Assembly (NCBI GenBank): GCA_003427395.1
Contig: BFEA01000397.1
Span: forward strand, 1,241,466-1,272,082
DNA from: Chara braunii
Lineage: Eukaryota; Streptophyta; Charophyceae; Charales; Characeae
Reading direction: 5' to 3'
DNA: 30,617 nt
Part shown: piece after piece, positions 27,967 to 30,617 of the stretch
Numbering within the stretch: position 1 is the stretch's first letter
How the letters are laid out: every line of letters begins with the position of its first letter
Program-made: the position numbers and the translations under genes
The notes under the pieces: generated by a model
The model's input: the letters and a program-made list of their open reading frames with translations, nothing else
What the model was told of the DNA's origin: nothing
The model's database searches: none

Positions 27967-28632
27967 CCAACTGGCGACTAGAGAGAACGTACCGAGAGGG
28001 ATGGGCAGAGAAGGTGAAAGATGATAGAAGAAGGCTTGTTGAATTTCGGCAGCGTTTCACCTCCCTTCGTTGGGAACCCCGATATCACGCTGTCAATCTA
28101 TCTCCTAACTGTCCAAGGGTCCCCTATGGTGCCACAGGGCGGAGTCCCGGCTCTAAACAAGGCAACAGACCCTATAGTCGAGTTCCCTTGAATCGAAGGC
28201 GTGTGCTCTGCTCGAGGGAACGCTGCCTCCGACTGCTCCGGTCACCCCTCAGGAGTACAAATGTCCTCCCTATCTAAGAAACAAAATTAGAAGGCCGTGA
28301 TCTTCTTCCCTTTATTTTTCTAAGCCATTTTAATATTTTTAGGAAATTTTAATGAATTTAAATAAATAAAAATTACTTTTATCTTCTAGAAACCCACTGG
28401 CCCTCGGCTACTGCCTAGAGGCATGCAAAGCTCCCCTAGAGAGTAGCGCGGCAAATGCGTTTCTCTTTCCGCCAATATTTTTCTGTATTTGTCTCTAATT
28501 AGTTTACAATAATTACGTTTACATAAGATACACCCTCCTTTCTTATTTTACATACACTTGTATCCCTTGTACATGTCTTTAGGCAGAATCGCTCGACCTC
28601 AAGAGGTCCTCGAAAATTTTGGCAGCACTTCG

Positions 28633-28839
28633 CCTCCCCCCGTGGGGATGGGGTGTGGCCGAAGGCCTCAAAATAGCCGCCGAAGGAGTATAGCAAAAGG
28701 GGAAAAAATATCAAAAAAAATTTTAATTTTTAACCAATTTTTGAGTATTTTATCTAATTATTTCCTAATTAATTCGAAATATTTTACAATTTTTCCCGGA
28801 AATTGGGCAGCATTTTTCCTCCCCCCGTGGGGATGGGGT
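28633..28839. repeat. Duplicated GC-rich hairpin in the leader
   Basis: CCCCCCGTGGGGATGGGG occurs at 28636-28653 and 28821-28838, each preceded by a GGCAGCA-like word and standing in AT-rich DNA. CCCC pairs with GGGG around CGT, giving a short strong hairpin, and GGGGATGGGG could be part of a G-rich structure. The copies are 185 bases apart. Confidence 0.7.
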
Positions 28840-29072
28840 TTGGAGCTTCCGCCCCTAGCTCAACAACCCGAAAGAAAAGTCATCAGAATTTTTAGAAATA
28901 AAATAAAATTTAATTAATTATTTTCGCTTATTTTTAGTATTTTCTTTAAATCAAATATACAAAAAGGAAAAATGCCTAAAAATACAGAAGGCAAAATATT
29001 TCACATATATTCTTCTTCTTCTTCGAGGTTGTTATCCAACTCAAAAAAAAAACGAATAAGTCTTCCCCTAAC

Positions 29073-29111
29073 TAGGGTTTCCCCTAATTAGGGTTCAACG
29101 AAGTAGGGTTT
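29073..29111 (+). repeat. Telo-box-like words and a 12-bp palindrome
   Basis: TAGGGTTT at 29073-29080 and 29104-29111 and TAGGGTTC at 29089-29096. CCCTAATTAGGG at 29083-29094 is a perfect palindrome. AAACCCTA on the minus strand is the plant telo-box. Three dispersed words are far from a telomere array. Confidence 0.5.
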
Positions 29112-29741
29112 TGGGAGCTTTTTGCGCAACCGTACGCTCACCTCCAAAACTCGTTCCTTCCCAAAATTTTTCCGTTAACTTCACTCGAAATCTGCGATAA
29201 GCTTGACGGATCACATTTTCTTAATCCCTTTCACAGTATTTTACACGAAATTCAAAGAAATTATATTTTTAATTTTTGTTTTATCTTTTTTTCTTAGCTG
29301 TTACATATTGTTCTTGCCTCTAACTACCTCCGTTTACCTCGTCCAAGGTCTCAAAACGACGGGAAAAATAAACTAAACAAATTTGGTCCAAGGGGTTATT
29401 CCAAAATAATGAACCAATTTTTCGCAAAAATTAAATTAAAAAAAAACTGAAAATTCTAAATTAATGAATAGAAAATTGAAGAAAATTCGTTATCTCAAAA
29501 TCTGACCGTTAAATTTCAGCAAGATACGTCTCATAACGTTCGCCTCCTTGAGAGGACGAACTTTGATCTCTGCATTCTTCGCGAGAAAATCCGCGGATTA
29601 CAATATATCTAAATAAAACTAATTCAAAAATTAATCAGAATCAGAACTAATCAAGAAAACGAACTAATTAGTGCCTGGACTAATCAGCCCGCGCACCCCC
29701 GTTAATTAGGGAAGGTCGCGGCCTTGGGGGTGCTGCTCCCC

Positions 29742-29759
29742 TCCCCGGCAACGGCGCCA
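29742..29759 (-). other. Primer-binding site, tRNA-Asp type
   Basis: On the minus strand this is TGGCGCCGTTGCCGGGGA, the complement of the 3' end of plant tRNA-Asp over 18 bases including CCA. The same PBS is known from plant Tat/Athila-type Ty3/gypsy elements. Five bases (AATTT on the minus strand) separate it from the LTR end. Confidence 0.88.
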
Positions 29760-29764
29760 AAATT

Positions 29765-30617
29765 TGTGAGGAAACCCAGGGAGGGGCACCTGCTGTTCGC
29801 TGAAGCTAGAGGTAACAGTGTCTGTCACTTCACTGCCCCCACTTCAGAGGTCCTCGGCGACCAGCAGATTGGCTTCACTAACCCTGTCTGAGAAACTAAG
29901 ATGCAGAGGTTCACTTTCTAAATGCAAGTAGGTTTCTTTCGTTTTTCTTGTTTAAGGTGATTCATTAGGAGCAGGGGCGGGCATCACAACCACAGTTAGA
30001 ATGACCAGGGTTCACATGGACACGCAGTTCGCCCCCTGGCTTAACAATACCCGTTCCGTAGTACCAGTTTGGTCTATAAACAACGAAATAGTAAGAGATA
30101 AGTGATTACTTTGACTTCAATTCACACGCAACCAATCACCATGACAGAGCGCAAATGCAATTCAAGCATGTCATCACTGAAGAAGCTCTTTATGCGGAAG
30201 CTTTAATACTAGAGATTAGACAGGGACCTATTGATCTTCATAACATAGCTTTCTCGCATCGCATACACCTTAAGGCAGTTTGAACTGATCCGTAGCTTTT
30301 CTCACTCAGTCACTCATGCAAGCAATGCGAAGAATGACAAAATACAAATAAATTAAAATTGATTAGTCACCCGGCGCAGTCGCCGCAACGCGGGCAAATG
30401 CTCAGAAAATATGGCGTCACCAATCACAATCACGTATGGCCCAAACTCTCTCCCCCGTTGTTCGTTCTCTCTCTCTCAGTTCCCCACTTTTTTTTTTTTT
30501 TTTTCCTCCACTGCTCTTTCTTTCTTCTCCCCCCCTCGCTGTTCTCTTTCTCTCCCTGTTGCACTCTTGTAGTTCCCTCTATCTCTCTCTCTTAGTTTCT
30601 CTCTCTCTTCCCTCTCT
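29765..30617 (-). repeat. Element 2 5' LTR, partial
   Basis: It starts TGTGAGGAAACC on the plus strand (so ends in CA on the minus strand), five bases from the PBS, and runs out of the window. At least 853 bases are present. No second copy was recognised in the window, so the LTR call rests on the PBS and the TG terminus alone. Confidence 0.65.
30456..30617. repeat. CT-rich low-complexity region with poly(T)
   Basis: Pyrimidine-rich sequence with a T run at about 30488-30504 and many CTCTCT words up to the window edge. It lies inside the presumed LTR. Phe/Leu/Ser-rich frames through it are not genes. Confidence 0.85.

Larger units (their letters stand above)
27967..29741 (-). other. Element 2 leader, AT-rich and structured
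   Basis: About 1.8 kb between PBS and ORF 1 without a supported gene. It is AT-rich from 28285 to 29690, with poly(A) and poly(T) runs. It contains a duplicated GC hairpin (28633-28654 and 28818-28839) and three telo-box-like words (29073-29111). Long leaders occur in other large plant Ty3/gypsy elements. Packaging or dimerisation signals are possible but not shown. Confidence 0.5.
17916..30617 (-). mobile_element. Element 2: large Ty3/gypsy-like element, partial
   Basis: Minus-strand order from the right edge: partial LTR, tRNA-Asp PBS, 1.8-kb AT-rich leader, an array of unknown ORFs (27966-23137), Gag-like zinc-knuckle protein, protease, RT, RNase H, integrase. Every large feature shares one strand and none overlaps out of order. 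This supports one element of more than 12.7 kb, but I cannot exclude that the PBS/LTR and ORF array belong to a different element than the pol genes. The 3' LTR is not identified. Nonsense codons and frameshifts show it is inactive. Confidence 0.65.

Noticed and set aside
29073-29111. Interstitial telomere array
   Set aside because: Only three separated words, not tandem repeats.
29742-29759. tRNA-Asp gene
   Set aside because: Only the 18-nt 3' end is present, next to an LTR end; the rest of a cloverleaf is absent, so it is a primer-binding site.

Overview
This is a eukaryotic, gene-poor, retrotransposon-dominated window. I recognise no host housekeeping gene, rRNA or tRNA gene. Two primer-binding sites match the 3' ends of plant-type tRNAs: one is initiator-Met-like with a single difference, and the other is an exact 18-nt match to tRNA-Asp as I remember it. 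Plant telo-box-like words and a LINE tail also occur. Together these point to the green lineage. A charophyte alga such as Chara is my best guess, but the sequence does not prove it. Nearly all coding sequence is on the minus strand.

Layout. 1-826: GA microsatellites and unassigned DNA. 827-1902: the 3' end of a non-LTR retrotransposon (LINE), carrying a 75-bp poly(A) retro-insertion of its own. 1903-15563: a 13.7-kb Ty3/gypsy element (element 1) with 2.3-kb LTRs, inserted into that LINE. The LINE zinc-finger reading frame breaks at 1902 and resumes at 15564. Element 1, read right to left, holds a tRNA-iMet-type PBS, gag with a zinc knuckle, protease, reverse transcriptase, RNase H, a PHD finger, integrase, and three extra ORFs (A, B, C) before its 3' LTR. 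Its RT is split by a 464-bp foldback insertion with a perfect 9-bp target duplication. 15564-16290: the rest of the LINE fragment. 16285-16930: a degenerate 30-bp minisatellite. 16931-17915: AT-rich non-coding DNA. 17916-30617: a second, larger Ty3/gypsy-like element (element 2), also on the minus strand. It has pol (17.9-21.8 kb), a Gag-like RGR/zinc-knuckle protein (to 23.1 kb), then a compact array of about eight related unknown ORFs (23.1-28.0 kb), a 1.8-kb structured AT-rich leader, a tRNA-Asp PBS and a 5' LTR that leaves the window.

Both elements are inactive copies. Almost every nonsense codon can be explained as one C-to-T or G-to-A transition, and a few single-base frameshifts are added. 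Three things look new. (1) A PHD finger lies in the pol region between RNase H and integrase. (2) Accessory ORFs after integrase are joined by ATGA stop/start overlaps. (3) A family of unknown two-part proteins is repeated in element 2, and may also be represented by ORFs A and B of element 1, in a different genomic position relative to pol.
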